This document shows positions 24,440 through 34,290 of a stretch of 64,000 nt of DNA, piece after piece (the first letter of the stretch is position 1; each line of letters begins with the position of its first letter). The notes beneath the pieces were generated by a model that saw nothing but the letters and a program-made list of their open reading frames with translations, searched no databases and was not told the origin of the DNA. Both the position numbers and the translations under genes were made by a program. The stretch is from contig OZ024889.1 of the NCBI GenBank assembly GCA_964017195.1, positions 58,351,574 through 58,415,573 of the forward strand. Reading direction: 5' to 3'. The DNA comes from Siderastrea radians. Its lineage: Eukaryota > Cnidaria > Anthozoa > Scleractinia > Rhizangiidae.

Positions 24440-24660
24440 TGTTTCGTTCAGTACATAGAAGAACACCAAACACGGCCGTTATTCCATGACCTAACGGCCC
24501 TGTTTCGTTCGGTATCTAGAAGAACACCAAACGCGGTCTCATTTCGTTCGGTATATAGAGGAACTCCCAGCTGAACTCCAAACGCAGCCGTTATTCCATG
24601 ACTTAACGGCCTCATTTCGTTCGGTACATGGAGAAAGTCCACACGCAGCCGTAACATCAT
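24440..24660. repeat. Tandem repeat of about 65 bp in the centre of the inverted element
   Basis: Three to four imperfect copies of a unit containing GGCCGTTATTCCATGAC, then TAACGGCC, then TTTCGTTCGGTA. One copy is shortened. The frame across it is repetitive and not a gene. Confidence 0.85.
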
Positions 24661-25099
24661 AACAGCGTAACATCTTAACATCGTAACATTGAAACTATAA
24701 GTACATGAAAAAGTGTTGAAATTTTCAATAAGATCACAAATAAAAACGTTCTTTATCAAAGTTTGCTGATAAAGGTTTGGTGAAAGGCAATGTTACAACG
24801 TTACATCCAATATTATACACAAGTGAACCTGTTACGCTGTTGCATTTTATTACGCTGTTTCGGTTTTACCCTGGGTTTTCTGTTCAGTAAGCTGTTACGA
24901 TGTTACATCGTTACGGTGTTATATTTGCTGTTCCGCTGTTACGACGCTATGGCTTTAATTACACCAAACTACCGATATAGAGGGGCCAGGGATATGTACA
25001 AACTTAACGTCTTAACCCTGTTACGACGAATATTACGCTTTGAACTGCATCCAAATCCGTGCTAGGTATAGTGAGGTCTTCTTCTTCCTCCTCCACAAG

Positions 25100-25266
25100 G
25101 CCTTGGTTGGGAAGTGAACAATGTTGGTGCTCTAGAAATTAAGGGGACGGAAGATGAATTGATGTCTCAAGAGCTGGCGGATATCAAAGTTGACAGTCTT
25201 GCAGGAGACGATGAAGACGACGAAGGGATTCCCGAGCTGGAAAATATTGTGGATTTTGATTTTTGA
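25100..25266 (+). other. Exon-like segment, right arm: acidic C-terminus
   Basis: A polypyrimidine tract ending CACAAG precedes an open stretch of about 55 codons that ends at TGA (25264-25266). It reads VGALEIKGTEDELMSQELAD, then AGDDEDDEG and VDFDF. The left arm has the homologous segment near 24150-24280, but it is frameshifted by small deletions. The product of the ancestral gene is unknown. Confidence 0.4.
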
Positions 25267-25405
25267 TGCATTGTAGAAACGGCGTACAGGTGTGTATTCA
25301 TATCAAAGGCATGTGCCCTTTTGCAGTATTAGAATATTGAATGCCTTTTTTTAGTGGTTGTCAACATAATCGTGACTTGGGGACCCTGTGGTTTTTTTGT
25401 TTCAG

Positions 25406-25441
25406 AGAAAAACCACTGCAGGAGACGATGATGACAAGTAA
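25406..25441 (+). other. Exon-like segment, right arm: ends AGDDDDK stop
   Basis: GTTTTTTTGTTTCAG precedes 36 bases reading RKTTAGDDDDK then TAA. It mirrors the left-arm segment at 23968-24003 in length, frame and stop. It repeats the GCAGGAGACGAT cassette of the 25100-25266 segment, so the two may be alternative last exons or an internal duplication. Confidence 0.4.
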
Positions 25442-25884
25442 CAGGTGCCCTACTTGGACAGTGTTATATATATGATTTTGATAAAAATACATACACATTT
25501 TAGAGTGTTATGTGTCTTGTCTGGACATTTTAGGTGTAACTTTCAAAAACCACGACGTGCGGAGCCTGTGGTTTGTTTGCCTCACATAAAGAATGTGGCC
25601 GTACGGCCAAAAAAGTAATAAAAAAATTCTGATCGTCGATAAAAGATAATAAATAAAGTAAAATAGAATAAAATGAAATAAAATAAAATAAACGATATAG
25701 AATAAATGGATAAATAAATATATGCATCTGTGACTAAATGAACGAATATGCTAACTCTGGCTAAATGCGTCTCATTTCTTGAATTCAAAAATATCTCGGA
25801 TAACATTGAGGCTTTATTTTGGGTATCGAGAGACGGTTTACTTGATATGCGAAAATTAAAGCATTTTCTCAGTCACGCATGCAG

Positions 25885-25937
25885 TAGTCTCCTTTGGCGT
25901 TGCATGACGACACTAAGAACGGCTGCATAGGAGACTA
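25885..25937. mobile_element. 53-bp micro-MITE, TAGTCTCC variant
   Basis: Ends are TAGTCTCCT and its inverse AGGAGACTA. Perfect 9-bp duplications CGCATGCAG flank it at 25876-25884 and 25938-25946. Ends and duplication length match the TAGCCTCC copies at 10185 and 11595, so they probably share one transposase. Confidence 0.87.
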
Positions 25938-25946
25938 CGCATGCAG

Positions 25947-26702
25947 TCACGCAGTTCCACTTTCCTGGTACGCTTTTGAGTTTCCTGGTCTCATGTTTAT
26001 TCGGTTGTTTAAGGACGTTTTGTGTTTAAGTTGATTTCCAAAGTAAAAGTGTGCAGAGATGAATGAACGTAAATTATACTAACCAAAAAAAAGGAGTCCA
26101 CCCTACATTAAATACCTTTTGTCAAACCAGCTCCTAATTATTCTCTTTGTTCGTCTACACAATCTCTTCTGTTCGTTCCAAAAGTCAGCTGTTCTACACT
26201 TGGGGATCGCACCTTCTAAGATAACAAATTTCCCTCCCTTTCTTACGCTGCAACTGAAAAAAAGCACCGCTTTCGGTGAAGGTTTGTGTTTCAAACTGAA
26301 ATATCCGACACAAAAATTATATCAGTTTTTTAGTTTATTTATTATTTTTATAAATTCTTGCCTTTGTCTTTTCTCCGCCGTAATGATGAGTTAATTTGAT
26401 GTAGTTTTACTTTTGTTCAGTTTTTCTGCAAATCCAGATCTTTGTCACAGATCTGGTAACTCTCACTGGTTACTATATGGCTTAATCAATTTTTTTTTAA
26501 TTTCATGGGGAGGCCAAGAATAAGGCAAGAAACCAACACGGTAGAAAATCACATGATAAAATTGGCGGGAAAGTACTACTGTTACACCTTACTTTAAATT
26601 TTGTTTGTTTGTTTGTTCGTTTGTTTTTTGGTTGTTTCTTTAATCGCTTTCTCTTGAAATCTTCCTTTCACTTTTTTTTTTCATTTATTTTGTGATAATT
26701 TG
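25947..26702. other. Gene-free DNA
   Basis: AT-rich with a (GTTT)n run near 26598-26625. Two overlapping frames near 26103-26394 on opposite strands have no recognisable domain or context. Confidence 0.45.
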
Positions 26703-26777
26703 CCCTGTTCCGGGATGTTCCGGAATGTTCCGGAATATTCCGGGATGTTCCGGAATGTTCCATGTTCCGGGTTTTGT
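26703..26777. repeat. Short tandem repeat of GTTCCGGAAT
   Basis: Seven imperfect copies of a 10-bp, partly self-complementary unit. It borders the element that starts at 26792. Confidence 0.9.
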
Positions 26778-26791
26778 TAACGCCCGCACTA

Positions 26792-27256
26792 TTGGAATCA
26801 AAATTCCATTTTCAAATTGAAGATTGAAATCTTCCAACGGTATACTCATTTGAAATAACGACTGTTGATTGGGTTGTTACTTACATAAACCAAAAGTTCA
26901 CACGTGAAATACGAAACCGTTGGCGGCTGTTGGTTTCAATCGGTTTAACATTACAGGGAATTTTTCTCAATTTTCAGGAACATTTCTTGTGCATTTACAG
27001 CAGACTTGTTTTGAAGAAACTATTCTTCATGGTTTTATAGAAACAGACTGCTTCTTCACTTTTAAAAGTATTTGCGATTAATATTTTGTTGAGCGAACAC
27101 AAATCAAGTCAGATAGGTCAAGCCGCCAACAGTCTGCTACTTGCACGTGAACCTTCGCCTCATGTCAATAATAAATCAATCATCATTCCTTATTTGGAAC
27201 AAGGCTACCGTTGTAACATTACAATATTCAATTTTTAAGTGGAATTTTGATTCCAA
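26792..27256. mobile_element. 465-bp mariner-type MITE
   Basis: The ends read TTGGAATCAAAATTCCA and its exact inverse, each bordered by TA. No coding capacity is visible. The TA duplication suggests mobilisation by a Tc1/mariner-type transposase. Confidence 0.75.
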
Positions 27257-27351
27257 TAACGCAATCCGTTCCCGATTAATGCAAGTCATTCCCAAATAAT
27301 AAGCGGAATGCGCTGAGTATTTTGACTGTAATTGTACCTAATTGTGGCTAA

Positions 27352-27909
27352 TGTTGAGTTAACCCGCAGCAATGGCCACATATCTTCGCACCATGTGAAC
27401 CTAAGCTTTATGTCGATCTCTCGCTCGCCGAATTTTGTGCTGGTTACCTAGTAATAATTACGCAGCTAGCAGACAAGCCTCTTCGAGAACCCGTTATTGC
27501 TCATTTTCACGAGTTAAGGATTCTCGCGTCAACGTATCAGTGGTCAGCGGTCAGATCCTACCACTACAAGGTTCTACGGTCCATTGAGCTAGGCCTAGTG
27601 CAATGGGGGGACAGTTTTGAACATTTTAAGCAGTCCTTCTTCCTACCTACCTGTCTTCTCACCGAAGCTCACCACAAGGCCACCAAACCCGCTACCAAAG
27701 CACCCACCCCTACCGCGGGATATCAGTCTTCCATCGCACGACACCAAATTTGTAACGCATGGAGCTGGTATGACGACTGCTCAATACCCGATTGCTCAAA
27801 ATCGCACATCTGTGTCGTGCGTAAGCGCTCGGATCACCAGGCGCTAAGCTGCCCTAAACGGAAGTTTCCTGTTCCTCCCCGCCGCAGTGATGCAGTTTCC
27901 AAGGATTGA
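27352..27909 (+). pseudogene. Gag-like protein of the Ngaro-like element, 5'-truncated
   Basis: The frame is open from about 27352 with no clear start codon. It encodes LYVDLSLAEFCAGYLVII and WSAVRSYHYKVLRSIELG, a helical domain seen in coral and anemone retroelement gag proteins. A Cys/His cluster follows (CNAWSWYDDCSIPDCSKSHI, then CVV), with a later Cys before KRKF. A TGA at 27907-27909 ends the frame; the reverse transcriptase lies downstream in a different frame. Confidence 0.65.
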
Positions 27910-27999
27910 CTAGACACCTCTCTAGCTGACTTCTCTACTTCCACGAGCCGGACTTCTGATCACCCTCCACATTCTCCTGCCTCCACTTCCACTGGCTCT

Positions 28000-29462
28000 T
28001 GTCCTACTAATCCTGTACAGCGACTTCCTGTCAAAACTTCTCTAACCTCGCATCTTGTTACTCTCCACGCTCAGCTGCAAACAGCATCTGGTCCCAACGC
28101 CTTCACTTTACGTCTCCCGGTACCCTCTCAACTCAATATTCCCGCATGGCGGAGTCGCTTAGCAACCTACCCAGACAGGGAACTTTGTGACTTTCTCGAA
28201 TTCGGCTGGCCAGTGGGTTACTCTAGCGACCAAACTCCTATTTCCTCCGCGAAAAATCATGGCTCCGCACTATCACGACCTGACGTTATCGATGCTTACC
28301 TCGCCCGTGAATGCGAACTCGGTGCAACTTGTGGACCTTTCTCGTCAAATCCGCTCTCGAACGCTCTCACGACTTCCCCCCTTCAAATCGCCTACAGTCG
28401 CACTGGCAAACCACGTGTTGTAGTCGACCTCAGTTTCCCTCGGGAATATTCCGTCAACTCTGGAATTCCAACCGCCACTTATCTGGGCGACGACTTCAAA
28501 GTACGTCTACCCGGGGTCGACGCTCTGTTGGACATCATTCGCCTCAAAGGACGCCATTGTCACTTGTTTAAAATGGATCTTAGCCGAGCTTATAGACAAC
28601 TACGTATTGACCCGCGCGACTATCATCTTCTTGGTTTCCGCCATCGCAACTCTTTGTATTTCGACATCGCACCTCCTTTCGGTCTTCGCTCGTCCGCCAT
28701 GATGTGCCAACGCTCTACTAACGCCGCTTTCCACGCCTTAGGCTCCCTCTTGGCTGATTTGGGCCTAGATACCTCGCCCGACAAAGCGTCCCCTCCAGCC
28801 ACAGCGATGGTTTTTCTCGGGGTCTTGGTCAACACCGACGCCATGACCGTCTCTGTTCCACCCGAACGCCTCCACGAACTTTTTGACCGTTGCTCGTCGC
28901 TCCTATCGGTCGATCAAGTCTCTCGCGCCGAATTGCAGTCTCTCCTTGGAGTACTGTCTTATGTCACGGCATGCGTCCGTCCAGCACGGGTGTTTATGTC
29001 CACGCTCTTAAACACTCTACGCGGCCACAAGTCGTCTACTGTCTGTTCCCTCTCGTACGATAACAAAACTGATCTGCGATGGTGGTGCTATTTTTTACCA
29101 TTTTACAATGGCGTCTCTATCATTAAGACTTCTCCGTGGAGGAATGATCCTCTGTATCTCTCCACCGACGCATGCGGCACTGGCGCTGGCGGTTTCTTCG
29201 CTGGCCAATATTTTCACACGCCCTTCCCGCACTTCGTTCTTCATCAATTCGGTCACGACATCAATACCCTGGAATTGCTTACCATTATTTCGAAGTTATC
29301 GCCACCCACATACCTGGCGTCACAAACACCATCGCCGATCACCTTAGCCGTTGGCATTTGTCTCCAACACATCAGCAGAGATTTTCTGAGCTAACGTCGA
29401 GGCTAACCACAACTCACGTCTACTGTCCACCTGAGTTATTTGCCTTCCAAATCAGCTGCTAA
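28000..29462 (+). pseudogene. Reverse transcriptase/RNase H of the Ngaro-like element, internally deleted
   Basis: The frame covering 28213-29394 is open upstream to about 28000. It carries RT motifs: KPRVVVDLSFP, FKMDLSRAYRQLRIDP (first catalytic Asp), APPFGLRSS and FLGVLVN. Between TNAA and FHALGSLLADLG the block that should hold the catalytic YLDD is missing in frame, so polymerase activity is lost. The RNase H part starts with STDACGTGAGG and DINTLELLTI, then breaks off near 29290. The next conserved piece (HIPGVTNTIADHLSRWH) continues in another frame to 29462, so a second deletion changed the frame. Confidence 0.85.
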
Positions 29463-29489
29463 CATCCTGTTTTCTGCCTTTCCTTCACA

Positions 29490-30495
29490 GGACCGCCCTC
29501 CGAGAGAGCTCACATTTATCATTCCTCGCCTTCATGCGCCCTCCACGATCTTGTGGCCTCGATTCAAGCCAACGCCTATGCTCCAGGAACATGGCGTAAT
29601 CTACGTGCTCAATGGAAGTCCTTTCTTCGCTTCTGAGAACAATTCACCTTCGCTCCCCTACCCGAGCTTCACCCCAGACGCTGTCGGCGTACGCTTCCTT
29701 TTGTCATGCAAAACGTCCTCCTTCACCTACGTTATGAACCATTTGAACGCTGCTCGCCTTTTTCATATCTGTACAAGGGTTTTTCTACGGAGTCATTTAA
29801 CAGTTTCACCGTGAGTCTCACCAAGAAAGGGCTCAAGCGCACAATGGGTTCCTCACCATGCCAGAAACATCCTATCACGCCAGACATCTTATTTTCCATG
29901 CGTCACTCTCTCGATTTGACCACACCGTCTCACGCCGCTCTTTGGGCCTTGTTTACCACAGCGTTCTTTTCCTTTCTGCGTAAGTTCAAATCTGGTCGCG
30001 GCTTCAGCCTCTTCTGCTCGGCATGACATCAAATTCACCGACTCTGGCGCCTTATTACGTATCAAGTGGTCCAAAACACGTCAGTTTCACGAAGGAGTTC
30101 ACATCATCCCACTTCCAAGCATTCCCAACTCGTCACTTTGCCCTGTGTCCGCTATTCGTCATTATTTCACCTTGGTCCCCGCACCTTCTGTTGCGCCGTT
30201 TTTCTGTCTTCCGACAGACCGAAGTCCAGGTTTCATTCCACTCACTGCTAATTATTTCACTTCCTCTCTCAAGCGACTTATTGTTAGCCTTGGCTTGGAT
30301 CCGGCCAACTACTCCCCACATAGTTTCAGGCGAGGTGGAGCCACCTACGCTTATCAGGCAGGCGTTCCAGAACATTTAATCAAGCTTCACGGAGATTGGC
30401 GTTCGGATGCATACCAGGTTTATTTATCTCTGCCCCTGTCAACTCGTGCACAGGTGGCTGACATTATGGCTGCGGGCCTTTTTACAAACGCTTAA
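29490..30495 (+). pseudogene. Tyrosine recombinase of the Ngaro-like element, frameshifted
   Basis: The N-terminal part (29490-29640) reads in one frame with APGTWRNLRAQWKSF. After an internal stop it resumes at about 29706 with SLTKKGLKRTMGSS and HAALWALFTTAFFSFLRK. It then shifts frame again near 30020. The last part, 30145-30495, is intact and holds the catalytic signature HSFRRGGATYAYQAG, then HGDW and a Tyr in AYQVYLSL. In DIRS-order elements this enzyme integrates a circular DNA copy. At least two lesions make this copy inactive. Confidence 0.85.
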
Positions 30496-30687
30496 AGTCT
30501 TCTTTTTAACAATTTAGCCGCTAAACTCGTCCATTTACAATCTTATTTACTATTATTATCGTTTTTTTTTTCACGTTTACTACTCTTATTATTATTATCA
30601 TTTTATTTTTATTTTTATTTTATTATTTTTTTTCCAGTTTTTCTATTTCTAATTGACACGTTTGGGCCAATTCATCTCAATAATTTT

Positions 30688-30799
30688 GGGGACAATCACT
30701 TGAGCTTGTAAATTGATAAATGCTTGTTTCAGCCCAAACGTGTCCTATCTGAGTCACTTATAATAAGGTCGATAATTCTAAGTTTTGATGACAATCAAA
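30688..30799 (+). repeat. Terminal direct repeat B1 of the Ngaro-like element
   Basis: A 112-bp block, nearly identical to 30930-31041 (four differences seen). It contains GCCCAAACGTGTC at 30732-30744, which inverts GACACGTTTGGGC at 30655-30667 just upstream. Confidence 0.9.
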
Positions 30800-30929
30800 T
30801 AGGTTAATTATTGACTATGGTCACGTTGCGTAACTCTACGTCTCATGTTCGCGTCTCCTTGTGCTCAATCTGTTGTTCTAGTCGCGTGCGATCTTACTGT
30901 TAGTTTCGTTTCCCTCCCTCCCTCCCGGG

Positions 30930-31041
30930 GGGGACAATCACTTGAGCTTGTAAATTAATAAATGTTTGTTTCAGCCCAAACGTGTCCTATCTGAGTCACT
31001 TATAATAAGGTCGATAATTCTAAGTTTTGATGACAATTAAA
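30930..31041 (+). repeat. Terminal direct repeat B2 of the Ngaro-like element
   Basis: A second 112-bp copy of the block at 30688-30799, separated by 130 bp (A2). The B1-A2-B2 order is the expected 3' end of Ngaro-type elements and sets the right boundary at about 31041. Confidence 0.88.
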
Positions 31042-31276
31042 GTATGGTAACGAAATCATATTACAGACAGACATTTAAATATACACGTAGTTAGCGAGGG
31101 ACTGGGTTTGTCTAGCCTGCGTAGCAAGCGTTTCCGCACGTTCAAACCTATTTTTTGTGCCGGCAGTGGCATTATCTTTAGACGTACGTTGCATTGGTTT
31201 TCCTTTGCCACAAGTGCTTGTTCGAGTTAGGCTGTCAGTGAGATTGAATGTTCAAAGATCAGCTTTGCGGGAACTA

Positions 31277-32599
31277 CTATTCTGTACATAAGCTGTGTAC
31301 TTTAGCATATCCTTTTTTGTTTTGTTTCGCAAACTGCTTCTTTATCCAACCTTGAAAAGATCCTCCTCCAGCTAAGAACACCTGACGTCCTGAAGCAAGA
31401 ATACTCATTTCAACAATAGCCACGGAGCCTCCATCGAAAAGATTATAAACATGCGGCTGAAAAAATACTGGATTGTCAAGCAGTTCGTTCAGGAGCATTG
31501 CCAGCGAGCTTGCCGCATTACGAGCGGGTAAAACTCCAAAACTTTTAGATCCAGACGCTGAGAAGTCTACAGCGACGAACGTCTTCTCATTTTTGCCTTC
31601 ACGGTGCTTTTGGTTGGGACCAAGAAAATTCTGAATATGTGCTTGTATTTCCTTGAAACACTGTAGTAACGCAAGAATGCTTCCTTTGGAACGTTTTAGG
31701 ATCATTTCCGAACGAATGTGAACAGAAATGTAGTTGGAGGCTAGAGAATTTGACTTGAAGTCACGAGCGATTTTTAACAGTGTTTCATTGAAAAATGAAG
31801 AGCAATCATTTCTTGTAAGAGGGCGATGGATTCTTAATGGCAGAGGGAATTTCGCTCGAAAAGAAGTCAGTGTTCCGTTACCTCTCCACTCTACGATACC
31901 AACACATGGACTGTCGTTGATGACTTTGCTGTGAAATTTCTCGAGCGATCGAAGAATCGCGACGTCCACGCAAACCGTTCTCGTTATTTTAAAGCCTCCA
32001 AAGAAACCTTGATGTTGGCGGCGACCAGAGCATGGGAAAAATAAGGATTGCATACCTTTCCTCTTTTGCCTCAAACTCGCAGTCTCTCCATAAAAGAAAT
32101 GCAACAGCAAATCCAGTTTCCCTTGACAGACATCTTGAAAACTCTCCCAGCTCACTAGCGTGCTGTAACCTCGTGAACGAAGCTTGCTATTAAATGCACT
32201 TAAATTGTAGTATAACGCCAGTGTTTGAGTTTCACCTTTCAAGCAGCTTTTGGCCATGAACATTGAGTTGTTTACAAAAGGCACAACAACGTTGCGCCCA
32301 CTGTACACTGCTAAAGCCGTGAGAGCGATAAGGTTTTCTGTGGCCTTTGAAAGTTGTTCCGAGTATGAAAAAGCCATATAAAACTTCATGTTTGTCTTCA
32401 AATACTGTGGACTGTTGTAGCGCTCCGTACTATTTTGCATATCTCTTTGAAGCGTATCCAATAGCCGGTTCCCTGTGGTCTGAAAGCTTCTTAGGATTTT
32501 GGAATTCCAGCTAATAAGGGCAATTTCAAAAATTACAAGGACAGTTAAAAGTGCGATAAATGCCTTGAATATTGTAGAATGTTTCTTGACTGGACACAT
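31277..32599 (-). CDS. Type II membrane protein, O-fucosyltransferase-like (paralogue 1)
   Basis: An intronless frame of 440 residues. Residues 1-8 are short and basic, 9-30 form a hydrophobic anchor (FIALLTVLVIFEIALIS), and the rest would face the Golgi lumen. N-glycosylation sequons occur at N56, N110, N132, N241 and N271. The C-terminal half has YISVHIRSE (HIR at 294-296) and VAIVEMSILASGRQVFLAGG (393-411). These resemble the Arg-containing and late donor-site motifs of the GT65/GT68-type O-fucosyltransferase fold. The match is by eye and partial, so donor and acceptor are unknown. A paralogue lies at 51513-52907 and a broken copy at 40795-41285, all on the minus strand. Similarity extends into both flanks, so these are DNA duplications and not retrocopies. 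Confidence 0.82.
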   Translation of the reverse strand: MCPVKKHSTIFKAFIALLTVLVIFEIALISWNSKILRSFQTTGNRLLDTLQRDMQNSTERYNSPQYLKTNMKFYMAFSYSEQLSKATENLIALTALAVYSGRNVVVPFVNNSMFMAKSCLKGETQTLALYYNLSAFNSKLRSRGYSTLVSWESFQDVCQGKLDLLLHFFYGETASLRQKRKGMQSLFFPCSGRRQHQGFFGGFKITRTVCVDVAILRSLEKFHSKVINDSPCVGIVEWRGNGTLTSFRAKFPLPLRIHRPLTRNDCSSFFNETLLKIARDFKSNSLASNYISVHIRSEMILKRSKGSILALLQCFKEIQAHIQNFLGPNQKHREGKNEKTFVAVDFSASGSKSFGVLPARNAASSLAMLLNELLDNPVFFQPHVYNLFDGGSVAIVEMSILASGRQVFLAGGGSFQGWIKKQFAKQNKKGYAKVHSLCTE

Positions 32600-33403
32600 T
32601 TCGTTACTTGGCCGAATATGGTAATGCGTTCATTTCGTTGCCTGGCCGAATATGATAATTCAAACTGAAAAATGCGTCGGTATTGGCTTCAAAGAATGCC
32701 TTTTTGTACGCTGACATACATAAACTTTATATGATAATGCAGAGGATAACTGAGGACAGCATAAGATAAACAACATTTAACAAATAGACTCCATGAGGTT
32801 TACCTGAACATTTGAGGGATTTTGTGAAAGCTCGACCCACTGGCGAGGGTCGTGATAAGTATTTTGAACTCTTCCAAACTCCCTCGAGTTTTTGCATCCG
32901 GTTGTGCCATCACAAAGTTACCATTTTCCATTTTTAACTCGTGAAGACATGTTGCGTTGAAGCGAGTTATAACAGTTACGGGGGGGAAATGAGGGCAGTT
33001 GATCCTTCTGTCCGATCTGATGTAAACTTTGGTTGGTAACTAGGCTGACCAGTCTGTGCAGCCCTGTGAAATCACAACACTACAAGTAATGCTGTGGGAG
33101 CCTGTATTTGATAGGAAAACAAAATGGCGGCAATTTGAGACTGAATATACTCGCGTGCTCGACCCACCGAAAAAGATTTCAAATTTCTCTGCCGTATGAA
33201 TTGAGTCCAATTATATCTGAACCAGTCTATATATTTTCTTTCAAACTGGTAAGACCACAGCGACAAGACGTTGTAAGTTGCCGGATCTTTTAAGATCCGG
33301 ACCTGGATCAGATTCGAAGTACAAAAATATGCGGTAAGACTAATCGTTACGGTAGTAAAAGCAGAGATGCAGAGGGAAGAAAACAAAAAAATTGGATATA
33401 TAA
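32600..33403. other. Upstream flank of glycosyltransferase-like gene 1
   Basis: The stretch up to about 32900 matches the upstream flank of paralogue 2 (52908-53250), including a TTCGTTGCCTG(G/A)CCGA word right before the ATG. It probably holds the shared promoter and leader. Further up nothing stands out. Confidence 0.5.
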
Positions 33404-33579
33404 AGTGAAAAATATATGTAACAAAAAGTTGCCTGATATTTCGGTTTGCAAAACAAATAGGCCTTCTTTAGGGGCTACAGGAGTAAAATAAGTCGTGATA
33501 GGACCGTTAACATAAAATAATTTTAAAATAAATGAAAATGATAGGTTGGTAGCCGTGAGCAGAAGTGTCATTAGTGTAC

Positions 33580-34290
33580 CTCACCACGTCTGCTTAATCC
33601 GTGCGGCTCCAATGTCTTACCTTTTTCAATCAAGTGTGCCTCATGCCTGTTCCAAACGTCGCGCTACTACCGTGCAGAACTCAAAAAAGTTTGACCCGGC
33701 AGTGAAGCGACAATAGCACGGCAGTGGTTTCAAACGTCGAATTTAATTCAGTCGCGCCAAATTCAAAATAATTAGGAAAACTTAAAAATACAAAACTAAC
33801 CAAAACACGTTAAAATAATTTATGAATTGAGTTCGGCACGGCAGTAGTACGCCGTTTGAAACCAAGCGTGCTACTGCCGTGCGGCACGACAGGGCCTGCC
33901 GTGCTAAATAGTCATGCCGAAATTAATTCAACCTGCCGAATTGAATGGTTCCAAACGTCGTGCTACTGCCGTGCCTAAATCGAATTTAATTCTTGAATTT
34001 AGTTCGGCACGGTAATAGCGCGACGTTTGGAACAGGCCTGAGGCGTTTTTCTTACCGTCAGAGTCCCGGTTAGTATGTATTAGTTCCAAAGGGATGAGAC
34101 GGATATCGTTGACAAAGTGCCCGGGTAAGTTAAAAAGCTCAGAAACAGGGCTAGGGTTAGCAAGCTGTTGATGATATCGGACGGAACGACGATGCTCGCC
34201 AAAGCGTTCGTGAAGATATCGTTTAGTCTCCCCAATGTATTGGCAAAGCAAGTTACGTGTAGCGCATTTCTCACATTCAATTAATTCGAT
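33580..34290 (-). pseudogene. GIY-YIG endonuclease of the Penelope-like element, interrupted
   Basis: The frame upstream of the insertion (34038-34290) reads IELIECEKC, then QYIGETKRYLHERFGEHRRS and ELFNLPGHFVNDI. This is the GIY-YIG core with the catalytic Arg in HERFGEH. It breaks at GKKNA where the MITE begins. On the far side (about 33580-33644) the original C-terminus continues as EAHLIEKGKTLEPHGL and ends in TAA. The nuclease helps Penelope-like elements insert. Loss of the RT and the insertion make this copy inactive. Confidence 0.85.
33645..34037. mobile_element. 393-bp MITE inserted in the Penelope-like frame
   Basis: Terminal inverted repeats begin GCCTGTTCCAAACGTCGCGC on the left and invert at the right, extending about 30 bp with two mismatches. 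Inside, the AAACGTCG/GCTACTGCCGTGC motif recurs in both orientations. The flanks (CCTCAT left, CTGAGG right) suggest a diverged 3-bp T-A duplication, as in PIF/Harbinger, but this is not certain. Confidence 0.82.

Larger units (their letters stand above)
23797..25612. mobile_element. 1.8-kb inverted-repeat element bounded by GGCCGTACGGCC
   Basis: The left arm (about 23797-24300) and right arm (about 25080-25612) are inverted copies some 500 bp long, diverged by small indels. Each outer end carries the self-complementary GGCCGTACGGCC, so terminal repeat and target duplication cannot be separated. The centre holds a tandem array and GTTAC-rich sequence. Each arm contains short exon-like coding pieces behind pyrimidine-rich acceptors. 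The family was not recognised. Confidence 0.72.
27352..31041 (+). mobile_element. Ngaro-like tyrosine-recombinase retrotransposon, defective
   Basis: In order: a gag-like frame with a zinc-finger motif, a reverse transcriptase/RNase H region, a tyrosine recombinase, and terminal repeats B1 (30688-30799), A2 (30800-30929) and B2 (30930-31041). Retroelements with a tyrosine recombinase instead of an integrase, and with split A1...B1A2B2 repeats, belong to the DIRS order, Ngaro type. No A1 copy was found upstream, so the 5' end appears lost. Frameshifts and internal deletions interrupt every enzymatic domain except the recombinase C-terminus. Confidence 0.87.
33404..34290 (-). mobile_element. 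Penelope-like element, 3' fragment
   Basis: On the minus strand a GIY-YIG nuclease C-terminus is followed by a short 3' region with AAAGAAGGCC and CGAAATATC, typical of Penelope-like elements. The reverse transcriptase is absent, so the copy is 5'-truncated near 34290. A 393-bp MITE (33645-34037) splits the coding part. Confidence 0.82.

Noticed and set aside
24430..24660. Repeat and spacer pattern reminiscent of a CRISPR array
   Set aside because: Units are contiguous and imperfect with no unique spacers, inside a eukaryotic transposon.
24448..25065. Frames of 103 and 91 codons in the centre of the inverted element
   Set aside because: They follow the 65-bp tandem array and GTTAC-rich sequence, with no domain.
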